Assembly (NCBI GenBank): GCA_038030265.1
Contig: CM075937.1
Location: 47,472,198 to 47,536,197 of the forward strand
Source of the DNA: Corythucha ciliata
Lineage: Eukaryota; Arthropoda; Insecta; Hemiptera; Tingidae
Reading direction: 5' to 3'
DNA: 64,000 nucleotides
Positions 45,050 to 55,747 of this stretch are shown here, piece after piece. The translations under genes were made by a program, and so were the position numbers. The notes under the pieces are model-generated. The model made no database searches and was not told the DNA's origin. It was given only the letters and a program-made list of their open reading frames with translations. The first letter of the stretch is position 1; each line of letters opens with the position of its first letter.

Positions 45050-45980
45050 AAACTCACGAAAATGCCTAAACAGACGATTCCTGTCCTTAAATTGGCCAGC
45101 GCTTAGAAAAAAAGAAATTTCTCGTTCTAAAAACAGCAAAACTTACCATTTCGACTGATAAAACTGATAATTCGAGCAGTGAAAATATCACACTGACTAT
45201 TAATGCCTTAGAAATGACCATACTGACAGTTTGCGTCGTAAAAATGGCCTAACTGACTATTCAGTCCTAAAATTAGTAATACCAACTCTATAGCGGCCCG
45301 CGAGATTCGCGCTTTGAAAGGCCTTAAATGGATGATTCATGTCCTGCAAATGCAAAATCGACCATTATCCAACGTCAAAAATGACCAAACTGAACCTTCG
45401 TGTCCTGAAAATGTCTTGACTGACGATTCGTTCCCTAAAATGGAAAAACTGGCTAATTAAGCCCTAAAAATGGCATACTCGTACCAGAAATGTATGGCCC
45501 AAAGATTAGCTAAACTGATGATTTGCGCCCTGCAGAGGCTACAGACGATTAGCAACGAACGAGAGCAATACGAGTTTACAAGGATGCCTTTCGGCTTAAA
45601 AAACGCTCCAGGGACGTTCCAGCGATTGATGGACGAATTTCTCAGGGGTCTTGAAGAAGATGGTGTTCAAATTTACATGGACGACATAGTAACATTTAGC
45701 GAAATTATCAAAACACACATCAAGCACCTGTCGAAAGTGTTCAAGAGACTAAGAGAGTTTGGGTTGAAAGTATCCGAAAATGAATCCAAGCTGGCCAGGC
45801 CAGAGGTTCGGTTCATGGGACACATTATTTCAGGTGAAGATTCCAACCTGACGAGGAAAAAATAAAGGCAATAGCGAGCATGCCAGTTCCCAAGAACATC
45901 AAGGAAATTAGGACTTTTGTGGCGTGATATGACCATTCAGTCTTGAAAATGTTAATTCAGTACCCGAATTCGCCGTAAAA
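45050..45980 (+). repeat. Type B array interrupted by a Gypsy fragment
   Basis: Units like CTGACTATTCAGTCCTAAAA and ATGGC, about 27-30 bp, run from 45,050 to about 45,530 and resume at 45,928. The interruption is the Gypsy RT piece. Type B recurs at 55,945-56,260. Confidence 0.65.
45541..45927 (+). pseudogene. Ty3/Gypsy RT fragment in type B array
   Basis: About 130 codons: EREQYEFTRMPFGLKNAPGT (motif B), RLMDEFLRGL, VQIYMDDIVTFS (intact YMDD), HLSKVFKRLREFGLKV and VRFMGHIIS. A frame change near 45,835 continues as IKAIASMPVPKNIKEIR. It is a bare RT piece without flanking element sequence. Confidence 0.85.
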
Positions 45981-46446
45981 CTGTTTTTGTGTATTAAGCC
46001 GGAAATACAGTCGAGGCTGCCTCGGCGCGCCGCGTTGTGATTTGCCGCGATACGAATTTGAAGAAGAGTTGAAGCGAGGCGAGGCGTGCTCATTTCTGAT
46101 CCGACTTGGCGCGCTGCGAGCAGTGTTCTCAACTTTTGATGAGGAGAAGAAGATGACGGCAGAAACTGACTAATTAAAAAATGGCCTAAATTCATAAGTA
46201 TTCTGTATGCTTACTTATACCAACTTAAACGTAGGCAACAATTAGAGCGGCTCTCTGTTCGCTCCGCGCACTAAACTAAACTAGATCGATACAAATTCCG
46301 TCCACACTGAGCACCAACGAGGCATGCCTCGGCCCGGGCTCACTTTGATGTACCGACAGCTCACAGCGCAAGTGGCAGGCCGAGCCTTTTCGCCACTCAG
46401 AAAGAAGCCGTACACACTAGCGCACGGAGGCGCGCTAGGGCCACTG
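45981..46446. other. GC-rich non-coding stretch
   Basis: Contains many GAGGC/GCGCGC motifs and is otherwise featureless. It directly precedes the type-A array block. Confidence 0.45.
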
Positions 46447-48165
46447 GCGGACCTACACGTATCGGGGCCAAAGGCGGAAATCTTCAAGAGGCCACTAAAA
46501 GTCTCTAAGTATACATACCTAATACAATCCTCTATTGGTAACCGCTAAGGTCTTTTACTAATTGTTGCCAAGGCCTTTTCCTTATTTTAGGCAAATCACC
46601 GCTATTTCCCCCACCTATCCGCCAAACAGCGGACTTAGCCGCGAATGAATGCTTTTTGTCAACTTTACCAGCGAACTTGCGCTTTTCGCCGCAAATTAGC
46701 CACGGATTAGTGGGGTATTCCCCCCCCCCCTTTAGACATAAACACGCGCTTTTTCTCAAGTTTAGCAGCAAAGTAGCTTTTTTATCCTGTGAATCAGCGA
46801 TGTTTCTTAACTATTTCTCGAGTTGGCGTTTTTCACAATTTTAGCTACAAATTAGCGATTTTTTCTAGCAGAGACCAGAGAATTAGCACTTTACTCGGTT
46901 TGAGCTGAAAATTAGCGTTTTACTCAATATTAGCCGCAAAATAGCGGTTTTTTCTATATGTTTACGACAAATTAGCATTTTCTTAATCACCTACCATACG
47001 CTAAGGATCAGCGTTTTTTTTCTCAGTTTTAGCCGCGAATTTCCGAGTTTTCCACCCATATCCATAAATTGGCGCTTTTTCTCAATTTTAGCCTCAAAGT
47101 TGACCGAGGAAGCTGCGAATTTTCTCAATTTTAGCCGTGAATTAGTGATTTCCCTATATTTCAGCCGCGAATAAGCGCTTTTTCGTAATTTTAGCAGCTT
47201 AGTAGCGTTTCTAACCCGTAACTCAGCGAATTCTGTTCATTTTAACCACGAATTGGCGTTTACCAATATTGTAAGTGCAAACTGGCAATTTTTCTATTTT
47301 TGGCAGCGTATTAGCACTTTTTTATTTCAATTCAGGTTGAAAATTAACCAATTTTTAGTCAAATAATTACTGATTTTCACAATATCAGCTGCAAATTAGC
47401 GGGTTCTTCTCCATTTTAGCACCGCATTAGCATTTTTTAAAATTTTAACTATGAATTAGCGCTTCTTCTCAGTTCTAGCCGTGAATCAGTGTTTTTTGTT
47501 GTTTTTTTTACTTATAGCCATGAATTTGCCGTTTTTCTCAACTTCAGTCACAAAGTTGCCTTCAGAAGGTGAGATGGCGGAATTAGAAATTCTTAAACAC
47601 TTTATCCGCAATTTTTTTCCTCAATTTTAGCCGCGAATTAGTGCTTTTTTTCACTTTTAGCTGCGTAGAAGCATTTTTAGCCTGTTAATTCGCAAATTTT
47701 CTCAATTTTAGCCACGAATTGGCGTTTTCCTCAATTTTTAGCTGGGAATAGCTCTTTTTCACTATTTGAGCTGAGAAATAAAGTTTTTATTTGATTTATG
47801 CCGGGCTAATTAGTGATGGATTAGAGTTTATTGTTTAGTTTGAGCCTCGAACTTTCAGTGATTTTCCCCAATTTTGGCCACGGGAAAAACGCGAATTAGC
47901 GTTTTTCCTCAAATTTATCCGCGGATTAGTGATTTTACTCCATTTCAGCTGTTAAATAGCGTTTTCTGATAATTTTGCAGCGAACTAGCATATGTTTTCG
48001 CCATTTCAGTTGTGAATTTGCCATTTTGGCCCAATTCTAATCCGAATTAGCACATGAGTGAACCTAAAAATCCTTATTTTTCCTTATTTAAGCTTTTCGG
48101 GGGCCCCGCCTGTCAGGGGGCCCGGGGCGGTCCCGCTCGCCTCGTTCCTACCTCGGTAGGCTACT
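46447..48165 (+). repeat. Type A array with defined ends (copy 3, 1.7 kb)
   Basis: More than 40 degenerate ~30-bp units (AATTTTAGCCGCGAATTAGC-like). The left flank GGACCTACACGTATCGGGGC then GGCGGAAATCT and the right flank CTTTTCGGGGGC...CGGGGCGGTCC...CCTACCTCGGTA match copy 2 at 17,111-18,582. Confidence 0.78.
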
Positions 48166-48478
48166 GGGGCTAGGGCAGCCTCGTTCAGTGCGCGGCCTGC
48201 CTCGGCTCAAGTGTATTCCCGGCTTTAAAGACCTCGCCACACCCATAGATATACAAACATGGATTGCTCGCCTCGAGACTGCAAGTGACCCCAGCCGCCC
48301 CTCCAACTTGTTGCCAATGGCGGGTTATGAAACGTGTAACACTGGTGAAACCTCTCACCCTTCGACCCTCCTCCAATCTTACACTTTCATCACATCTCAC
48401 TTCTCCCATCCAAACTTGATTTCTTTCTTTACCTCGTTCAAGGCTCTTTTTTTCGGATTTCGGAGACATTAACTTAAA

Positions 48479-48776
48479 GCCTTGTACACACTAGTCTAGT
48501 AGGTGAGTAGATCAGCTGCTAAACAAGTGCGAACACCAACTATTTAGTCAAGTCCCCACCAGTGAGAAGAACTTTTCTTTAGTGGCAAGTCGCGAGTAGT
48601 TACTAATAGTGTTTTCATGTTTACAAAACTCTGCATTTGGGCAGTTCATTTCCACCCGTCCACTATTAATTAAATCATTTATGTTTCTGGAGAAGACGGG
48701 TGGGAATCAATTGTCGCGTTGCAGAATTTTGGGCAAAGGGAAACGCTATAAATTGCTCGACCAGTGTGAACAAGGC
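48479..48776. mobile_element. Possible MITE with GCCTTGTACACACT ends
   Basis: GCCTTGTACACACTAGTC at the left and GACCAGTGTGAACAAGGC at the right are inverted partners (15 of 18). The interior is unrelated to known coding sequence. No clear duplication is seen. Confidence 0.5.
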
Positions 48777-49038
48777 TAAGCTGCTCGAACATGATCTGAA
48801 CGCCTCCATTTAGTGCTTTCAGCATATTTTTCCGATTATCTATTGGAAAACGCAACTTTTCATAATTATGAATTTGGTAGGACTCTGGGGCGAAAGGAGA
48901 GTGGATGGAAGTTAAGTGTGTCCTCGTTAATAAAGAAAACATGCTTCGCCAATCCATATAAATGACAAAATTTATTATGACACATTTTCATTACATTACC
49001 TATTTAAAATACACATTACGACTCGTCGTTATACACTC

Positions 49039-51031
49039 TCACACATTGTTGAACAGGACTATCTTAGTAAGCTTTTGCCTCAGCCCCATTGCACCTTTTT
49101 GGGCTTTATTTGTTTCATTTCTCGAGAAATGAAATGCAACAATTTTCACCATCATTTTACTTACAAGTCTAATTAAATTAAGTTCATGGTTTTCATAATT
49201 TTTTGCATGCTCTTTGAATACATTTCCGACGAATTTCCGTACTCTAATATGCACAGTTTTTTTCTCTTTGAAATCTTTGCCACGGCTTAATTTCACTAAT
49301 TTATAAACGAACCTAATTATTTTCATGGTATCGTCTGAAGGACGTAATAGGCGACCCATATTGACAAAGTCCAGAAATTTTGAATAGTCACAGCCTGTCT
49401 CTGATGTAAGACATGACTGACAATGTTCACAATATTCTAATTTTTTAATTAACGATCTTGCTACAAATCCCCCTATGTAATACAAGATATTATCATGTAT
49501 GACGTCTTTTTCATCTTCAAGTAAATGGCACAATACGTCAATATCGTCTTCTTGACCATCGCTCGCTTCCTGGTCACTATTTTCATTGTTGCCTATGTTT
49601 TCATTTAACTGAAGAACATTTGCTCCATCAGAGACTCGCCCAGAGTTACGGAACATCATTTTTCGTAATGCCCATTTAAACTGCAAAACATTGGGGTTAT
49701 TATTGAAGCCTCCGTGAGATCGTATGCAAGAAAAAAGGAGTTCCAGGTGGTCCTGTGAAAACTTGTACGTCAAAATAAATTTGAAATTACACTCATTCAA
49801 AAGACGAGGAACTCACATTTGCATTGCGTTAATATTTGACATATAGCCAAGGGCGAAGGTTTTCCGAGGGTGACGTAGGATTGGGACCCCCTCAGCAGAT
49901 AAACTATTCAAATGATTGAACCACTTCTTCATTTTTTCCCAAATATCCGCCCAATTTTTGTCATTAATTGAACCCTTCAACCCGTTAGCGAAAGGAACTC
50001 GAGAGTTGAAAACATCAAAGAGACTGTCTATAACTTTTATAAACTCCACAGTGCCTTCACTGCCAAGGAAGTCCGGATTTCCCATGAAACGCAAAAAATC
50101 TATGGCGTTAGCGACGCTATTACTCAAAGTTTGAACTGATATTCGGACATTCATTTTTCTATTAGGGAAAAAAATATGTTTATCGGACAGTTTGTTCGCT
50201 AATTTCAAGTTTTTTTCTTCTTGGAGAGAGTGCAATTTGGTGATATACCTGTAATCAATAATACTTTTTCCTGATTTAAGGAGTACCACATCGGCAAATG
50301 CGTTCCTAGCCAATTTGGCAACATGGGAGTTGTCAAAAAAAGCTAAAATTCCAAAGGGAACATTGGGTATTCTGAAATTTGGTTTGGAGGGGAAATTGCA
50401 ACCCAAAATTCGCATGGCAGACAAATTGGTAGACAGCCCATCGAACGTGCACGTATGCACTCTTAAACCAGATTCGTGTAGCTTTGTGATACAAGTTTTC
50501 ACAATGTTTGCTAAGTGTACAGCGCGAATTTTGTTCATGAAAAAATATGCTACAGCACATTTAAAGTTAGTTTTGAGGCCAACGAACATGAAAACAAGAG
50601 CCTCAGAAGCGAGCGTTTCACAAGAACCTGTTTTAACTCCTCCGACCTCTGCGTAGCCAACAAACTTTCCCTGGCTCTTATCAAATAATATTTGTTTTCT
50701 GATGGACATTCCATCAACTACCAATCCAAAATCCCTAAAATAATCATTTGCGGCAGCTTTCTCCTTTAAAAACAGGAAAACTTCGTTCAAAAAAACCTGG
50801 CTCACAATTAAAGGAGCTAATCCAGCGCCTCAAAGTGGAAGGCCCTGGCAAGCGAAAATGCTTCCTAACGAATTTATACGCCTTTGGGGAGTAATAGTAC
50901 AACGTCTGGGCAAATTATTTCATGCGTTTTGTGAAGTGTGGCTTTCCTGGCGACTTTGTAAGGATGGCGTCAAGGGGCAAGCCGTCGAAATTCTTCCGTA
51001 TTGATTGAATTAGTTTCGCTGAATTTTTCAC
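49039..51031 (-). pseudogene. P-element-like transposase domain
   Basis: It begins at an AG acceptor at 51,032 with VKNSAKLIQSIRKNFDGLPL, then AQTLYYYSPKAYKFVRKHF and STLRRWISSFNCEPGF, the region common to P and THAP9 transposases. It continues with LVVDGMSIRKQILFD and TCTFDGLSTNLSAM (candidate catalytic Asp residues) and ends with LTYKFSQDHLELLFSCIRS, where QDHLE matches the D..E motif. Lesions are a TAA after KRMK, a one-base shift in a T7 run near 50,800 and an in-frame TGA at 49,813. The protein would cut and paste P-like DNA; this copy is dead. Confidence 0.88.
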
Positions 51032-51168
51032 CTAAATAAAAAATTGGACTATTAGTCGGGCAAGAACGGCATATATTTCCACATAAAATGTCGTTTGCTT
51101 TGTCACATTTTCACAAGTTTTCCACAATGTCCCATAAAATATTTTTAACAAGATTATTGCCCGTATTT

Positions 51169-51294
51169 ATGAACGTCCCTTGACGTTAAGGAACCCTTAA
51201 AATTACTTAGAACAGATGATTTTATTGTGATTAAAATTGATCTCAATGGTTCCTTGACTCAAGGAAGCTTCAAGTAACGTTCATAAATACGGGC
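51169..51294. mobile_element. MITE, 126 bp, GCCCGTATTTATGAACG ends
   Basis: GCCCGTATTTATGAACG at 51,169 is exactly inverted at 51,278-51,294. The start resembles the Harbinger-type GGGCYGTATTCATA ends. It lies in the intron of the P-like gene. The flanking duplication is unclear. Confidence 0.75.
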
Positions 51295-51410
51295 CTTTAT
51301 CTACCAAAGGCTTTCAAGGAATTTATTTCTATGAAGGAAGAAAGACCCCCCATGTTGGGGGTTAGACCCACCGGCCGATTTTCGACACAACAAATTTCAC
51401 GATATAGACC

Positions 51411-51957
51411 AACACAAACTAAACGTCCAAGAGCCAGCGACGTAAAAACTGCAACCATTTGCATACTTTTCTTACACAGCGCATAAAATCGATAATAATT
51501 CGCTAATAGTGGGAAAATTTGTCTGCCTCCATTTGGACGTGACCAAACCGGTGTCAGACTCCATGAAAGATGCACTTGCGGGGAGAAGTAACACAAATTC
51601 CGGTCAGACGGCAAAAACGGTTTATTCGCGTGATAACGCATTGAAAAATGTAGGGAATTGAATATTACTTTTAATGCTAACAGGTTCTGTGGCGTCGAGC
51701 CACTGGAAAAGCTTAAAACCCTCCAATTTTAATTATCGGTTTTCGGGGTCAGGGTACTTTTTTCTTGGGGAAAATAGGATGAGAAATCCCCCAAAAATAT
51801 ATATAATTAAAAATCTATGATGAACGGTTTTCATGCTATAATATGAAAAACAGTGTCACTATTAGGGAATTATGATCGATTTTATGCGCTGGCTAAGAAA
51901 AGTATGTAAATGTTGCACTTTTTACGTCGCTGGCTTTTGGACTAATAGTTTGTGTTT
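51411..51957. mobile_element. 'GTCCAAGAGCC' MITE, full copy, ~547 bp
   Basis: AACACAAACT...GTCCAAGAGCCAGCGACG at the left and its inverted partner at the right (CGTCGCTGGCTTTTGGAC, AGTTTGTGTT). Arms are alike for about 100 bp, including ATAGTGGGAAA/ATTAGGGAATT diverged parts. A half copy is at 41,069. It lies in the intron of the P-like gene. Confidence 0.8.
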
Positions 51958-52247
51958 ACAGTCAACCGGGTTCTCAGATTAGAGCTCGCGTGTACGCACC
52001 TCAGAGCAGATTATCATTTTTGTCACTGGTGGAGTTCCATTGGTCTTTAGCGGAGAAAAATTGCCTCACTAACACCTGAATTACACCGACGCTGCGGATG
52101 CACCGATGGAGCGCTAAAGAACATTAGCTTGATCAGCACCAATCTCTCAAGCGTGTCTAACAAGTGCGAGGTACAAGAGACAACGATTTTTGCGAAAGAT
52201 GAAGAACAGACCCCACAACAACTCCTCGAAGATTACAAGACACTCAC

Positions 52248-52463
52248 CTCATTCTTCAAGGCCTTAAGAAGGTCTTTGGTATTACGAAGAGCAATATACT
52301 TCCTTCGAACTTTGGCCTGGAGCATCTTAACTTTCTTCCTTAACTGAATTTTTCTAGGCGAGGATGGCTCTCGACGCTTATGAGAAACCGATGTGTCAAA
52401 GGCCACAACTTCACACTCCTCCGCCACGGGAGGAGGATTATCGAGCTGTCTACAACTCAAGTC
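52248..52463 (-). pseudogene. P-like gene exon 4: coiled coil
   Basis: Bounded by TAAG at 52,464 and a GTGAGT donor at 52,247. After an acidic stretch, SPRKIQLRKKVKMLQAKVRR and NTKDLLKALKNE form a leucine/lysine heptad helix, as found after the THAP domain in P and THAP9 proteins, where it mediates dimer formation. It would splice in phase to the exon at 51,031. Confidence 0.8.
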
Positions 52464-52521
52464 CTTAAGAGATAGAGAAACCAATCATAACACAGTTGAG
52501 AAATAAATGAAAAACACGTAC

Positions 52522-52698
52522 TTCCTCCATCGCTACATCTACTATAGCTATCGCAGCAACATCCGGCACAGCTGATGGCTTCAGGGCGTCGTCTTTGAAG
52601 TTTTTCTTTGAAAAGTGAGCCGAGCACAGTATAGACGACTTCGTTGGAACAAATCCGGGACGGCCACAGAACTCCGGAATTCCATGTGATACGGGAAC
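52522..52698 (-). pseudogene. P-like gene exon 3: second THAP half
   Basis: Bounded by CACAG at 52,699 and a GTACGT donor at 52,521. One frame reads GFVPTKSSILCSAHFSKKNF then LKPSAVP: the Cys-x2-His and AVP box of a THAP zinc finger. The frame does not follow from exon 2 without a one-base change, so either an indel or another splice site is involved. Confidence 0.7.
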
Positions 52699-52770
52699 CT
52701 GTGAGAAGAGTAGTGTGTGCGTGAGTTCATTTCGTCAAGGAATTCGAGCAGTACGTGGAACATTTCTCAC

Positions 52771-53013
52771 TCATAAAAAACGAAAGGACTGTCCGGGAGC
52801 TTCATATTCCAGCATCCCTGAACGCTGCACGCAGCTTCCGACGTGCGAGGCACAGCTGTATCCTTCAGTCTCCTCAGACTTGCGCCAGGTTGATTCACAA
52901 AATCATTCAACTCAAAATGTCGAGAGCAAACAAACAGGGCTGAAGGACAAGGTACTCCAGATAACCCTAAAGCCGTACGCCAGGCTCCGGCTCGATCCAA
53001 TTTCTTGGGAAAC
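52771..53013 (-). pseudogene. P-like gene exon 2: first THAP, start of second
   Basis: FPKKLDRAGAWRTALGL, FVCSRHFELNDF and RLKDTAVP complete a THAP domain begun in exon 1 (Trp, Cys-x2-His and AVP box all present). CSVQGCWNMKLPDSPF then looks like the Cys-x4-Cys opening of a second THAP, finished in exon 3. Donor GTGAGA at 52,770. Confidence 0.8.
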
Positions 53014-53097
53014 CTGTATCGCAGGAAAGAAAAATTAGAAAGGAGAGGTACTCGATGAAGAAAAAAATGTAAGTAACGTAATGCCTTAAAGACTTAC

Positions 53098-53174
53098 GAG
53101 TGAAACGTGGAATCGCTCCGTTTATCAGCGTGTTCTCCACACCAAGGCACCACACATCTTCTTCCACCGCCCAT
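53098..53174 (-). pseudogene. P-like gene exon 1: THAP start
   Basis: The ATG at 53,172-53,174 gives MGGGRRCVVPWCGEHADK, with the Cys-x4-Cys that opens a THAP zinc finger. The donor GTAAGT at 53,097 joins in phase 2 to exon 2 (STFHS-FPKK). This choice of start restores the full C2CH set, which supports it. Confidence 0.82.
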
Positions 53175-53777
53175 TGAAATTTACAAAAATCTCAATGCTA
53201 CCACGAAATGAGGAAACGGAGCAGGACGAAGGGAGCGTTCTGAAAAGAACGATTGAAATAATAAAGGAAACAAGGAAGTTGAAGAAAAACTGGGGAAAAA
53301 ACGCAAAGGGCACAAAAACACAACCACACTGAACCAAAGCTCAAAAGGAGCAATGGGCTTAGTGCAAAGTTTAAAATGAGAGCGCTCTAGGTTTCAAACT
53401 GTGCGATTCTTGTTCCGACTTTTTCTTCACTTTTCATAGTATTCTAAGTGAAAATGCGTGAGTCGCTTTGTAATTTCCCGTTTTTTAACTGTAAAATTAA
53501 TGAGATGGCCTCTCAAGATTTTTGCCAACTTTTTAGGTACATACATTTTATGAAAAAAATATTTTGAAGTCACACATGTAGCTAGAAGAGACAAGAAAAA
53601 ATTAATTATTGGCCCATCGACGTTCTATGGTCGAACTGCGAACTTGAATTTTTATAATAATTATTAGTCCATTCATTTCCACCCTCAGGCCAATTTTGTA
53701 ATTTTTCAGGGTTCGTATTTGATGCCATACTTCATTTCATTTCATTAAAATCATTTTAAAAAATGTAACAAATGCCA

Positions 53778-53889
53778 GCAAAAAAGCAATATGTTTTTCA
53801 GAGCAATAATTCTATTTCATTCATTTGTTTGAAGAAAATGAATAAAATAGAAACATTGCTTCGAAAAACATACTTATTGCTTTTTTGTT
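53778..53889. mobile_element. Palindrome of ~110 bp, possible MITE
   Basis: CAGCAAAAAAGCAATATGTT at the left and its inverted partner (TATTGCTTTTTTG) at the right, with CATTTGTTTGAAG at the centre. No clear duplication is seen. Confidence 0.55.
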
Positions 53890-53905
53890 AGAGAATAGGC
53901 ACCCT

Positions 53906-54488
53906 GGGTCCCTTTTACACGAGTAAGTTTTTTGATCAAAAATATGTTCATTGAACATATTTACAGATGTAAATTCTGTAAATTTTTCTTACAATGGCTG
54001 CTTTGATTAAAAAGCTTAGGCCCATATTCATAGACATTTTTTAAGGCCCGTTCACAAGCTCTATGTTTGTGTTGTGTGGTGTCTATGCAACCTATAAAAA
54101 TGCTTTATTTTTCGAGGGATTAAATTTGTTTGGCTGCACAGACTCCACAGAACGTAAACGTAGAGCTTGTGAACGGGCCTTTAAACTTAAATTTCCTTAA
54201 GTGGGCGTCAAAACAGATGATTTAATACCAACAAAAACTGGATTGACTTTTACTTGGGAGAATTTTAACTTAAGTAGCGACTATGGATACGGGCCTTACT
54301 CGTCTAAGGCCCCTTTTACACGAGTAAGTTTTTAGATCTAATTAGCCTTTTTGAACAAAATTGACAGATGTTCCCTGCCTCAAATCATCTGTTTGTGATC
54401 AGATTGAACATATTTTTGAACAAAAAACTTACTCGTGTAAAAGGCCTAAAAGGGGTTTACACAATTAAGTTTTTTGATCAAAGTAGGC

Positions 54489-54540
<52 letters not shown>

Positions 54541-54600
54541 AGATGTTTCAAGCCCGAGATTGTCTGTTTGCGATCAGGTTGAACATATTTTTGAGAAATA
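53906..54600. mobile_element. Nest of MITEs A1-A3 with B and C inside A1
   Basis: MITE A has ends CCTTTTACACGAGTAAGTTT. A1 is 53,906-54,311, A2 54,308-54,446 and A3 about 54,448-54,597, side by side. A1 is split by MITE B (54,019-54,295, GGCCCATATTCATAG ends, TTA at 54,016 and 54,296). B is split by MITE C (54,044-54,180, AGGCCCGTTCACAAGCTCTA ends, TTA at 54,041 and 54,181). A3 contains a 45-base A run (54,492-54,536). The lysine-rich + frame here is an artefact. Confidence 0.85.
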
Positions 54601-55747
54601 CTCAACATAGTTTAAGCATGACCCCCCTCTCCCCACGGGATTTTGATTCCATTCTTCCGGGAAAAGAAACCGGAAATATCAGGAAAAGTGGCTCCTATAT
54701 ATTTTCCTTTTTCACTGGTGGTGTGCAATCCCCCCCCCCCCCCCGGGAAAAGAACATTTTTAGTTTTGTCCCCCCCCCCATTCATAAAATGCTGGATCCG
54801 CCACTGGATCTGGGATTGGTCTATTATGCATTCCAACTCTGCGGGAATAAGCCAGCAATTTTTGAGTGTAAGTGGAAAACCATTGAAGAAGGGGGGACGA
54901 GAGTTTCAGCTAGTGCATTCCTGCTAGAAAATACATAAAGTGCTTCAGTAGAAAAATTACTGAATTGCTCTAACTGGCTTTTCCTGTTGACGGCCAGGAT
55001 CCACTTCACCCGGTCTCTCTTTTTCGTAAGGTTTATTGGGAAAACCGTGAATTGTAGGCCTTTATATTTATCAGGCGAATTAATGTAACCCACAACACAG
55101 CACTGCACCGTTTTAATTGAAGGAAAAGCTTGAAAGCGTCCTTTAAACGAGAGTCAGAGCACGTTCTTCGTAGGGATTCAATAGAGGAGAGTGAACTGAA
55201 GTTAGAACTAGTATTGCGCTAGTCTGCAGGACTGTCACTTTGCACTAAGCCCATAGAGAGAAAAAACAAGGAAGTCTGACTTGAGGCTTTCTAGCAGCAT
55301 AACCTGCCAAAGGCTACTAGTTGGAGGCAAGATGGTAGAGCTATGTAGAGAGGTGCCGCAGCTCCCCTCTTGCCCTACTATGACGAGGTTGGGAATTGAC
55401 GTCATCCATAGACCTCTACAGGAAGAAAACGATCGCGCGACTACTCCTTTGCGCTAGTCATTCCCCATTTTCCATTTAGCATTTCCACAATTTCTCGTTA
55501 AGAAGGAAAACATGCGGGATTTCGAACAAGGCTCATCTCTATACCAACAATTTGCAATTTTTCGCTAACGTTAATTTTGTCAGGATGTATTCAACTTCGT
55601 CTAATTTTTCCTTTAAATGGGCTAGTATAAGCCCTGCGTGTTCGAAATTGAGATCAGGACACAAACTTTTTACCTCGATATTCGGGTCGTGTCGAGGATT
55701 ACCATAAATAAAGTGAAAAATTAATTAATTATCTGACAACACCGAGG
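54601..55747. other. Non-coding stretch with C runs
   Basis: C15 at 54,730-54,744 and C10 near 54,770. An inverted match to 53,353 lies at 55,233-55,251. No gene is recognised. Confidence 0.5.

Larger units (their letters stand above)
48968..53380 (-). mobile_element. P-element-like transposon
   Basis: A minus-strand THAP-transposase gene with introns, a likely poly(A) signal (AATAAA at 48,970-48,975) and coding parts from 53,174 to 49,039. The element ends are not certain. ATGGGCTTAGTGCAAAGT at 53,353-53,370 could be near the 5' terminus, but no inverted partner is seen near 48,970 (a partner lies at 55,233). Two smaller MITEs sit in the 51,032-52,247 intron. Confidence 0.75.

Noticed and set aside
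54474..54938. 154-codon + frame starting with a lysine run
   Set aside because: The start is a 45-base poly-A tract inside MITE A3 and the rest crosses C runs.
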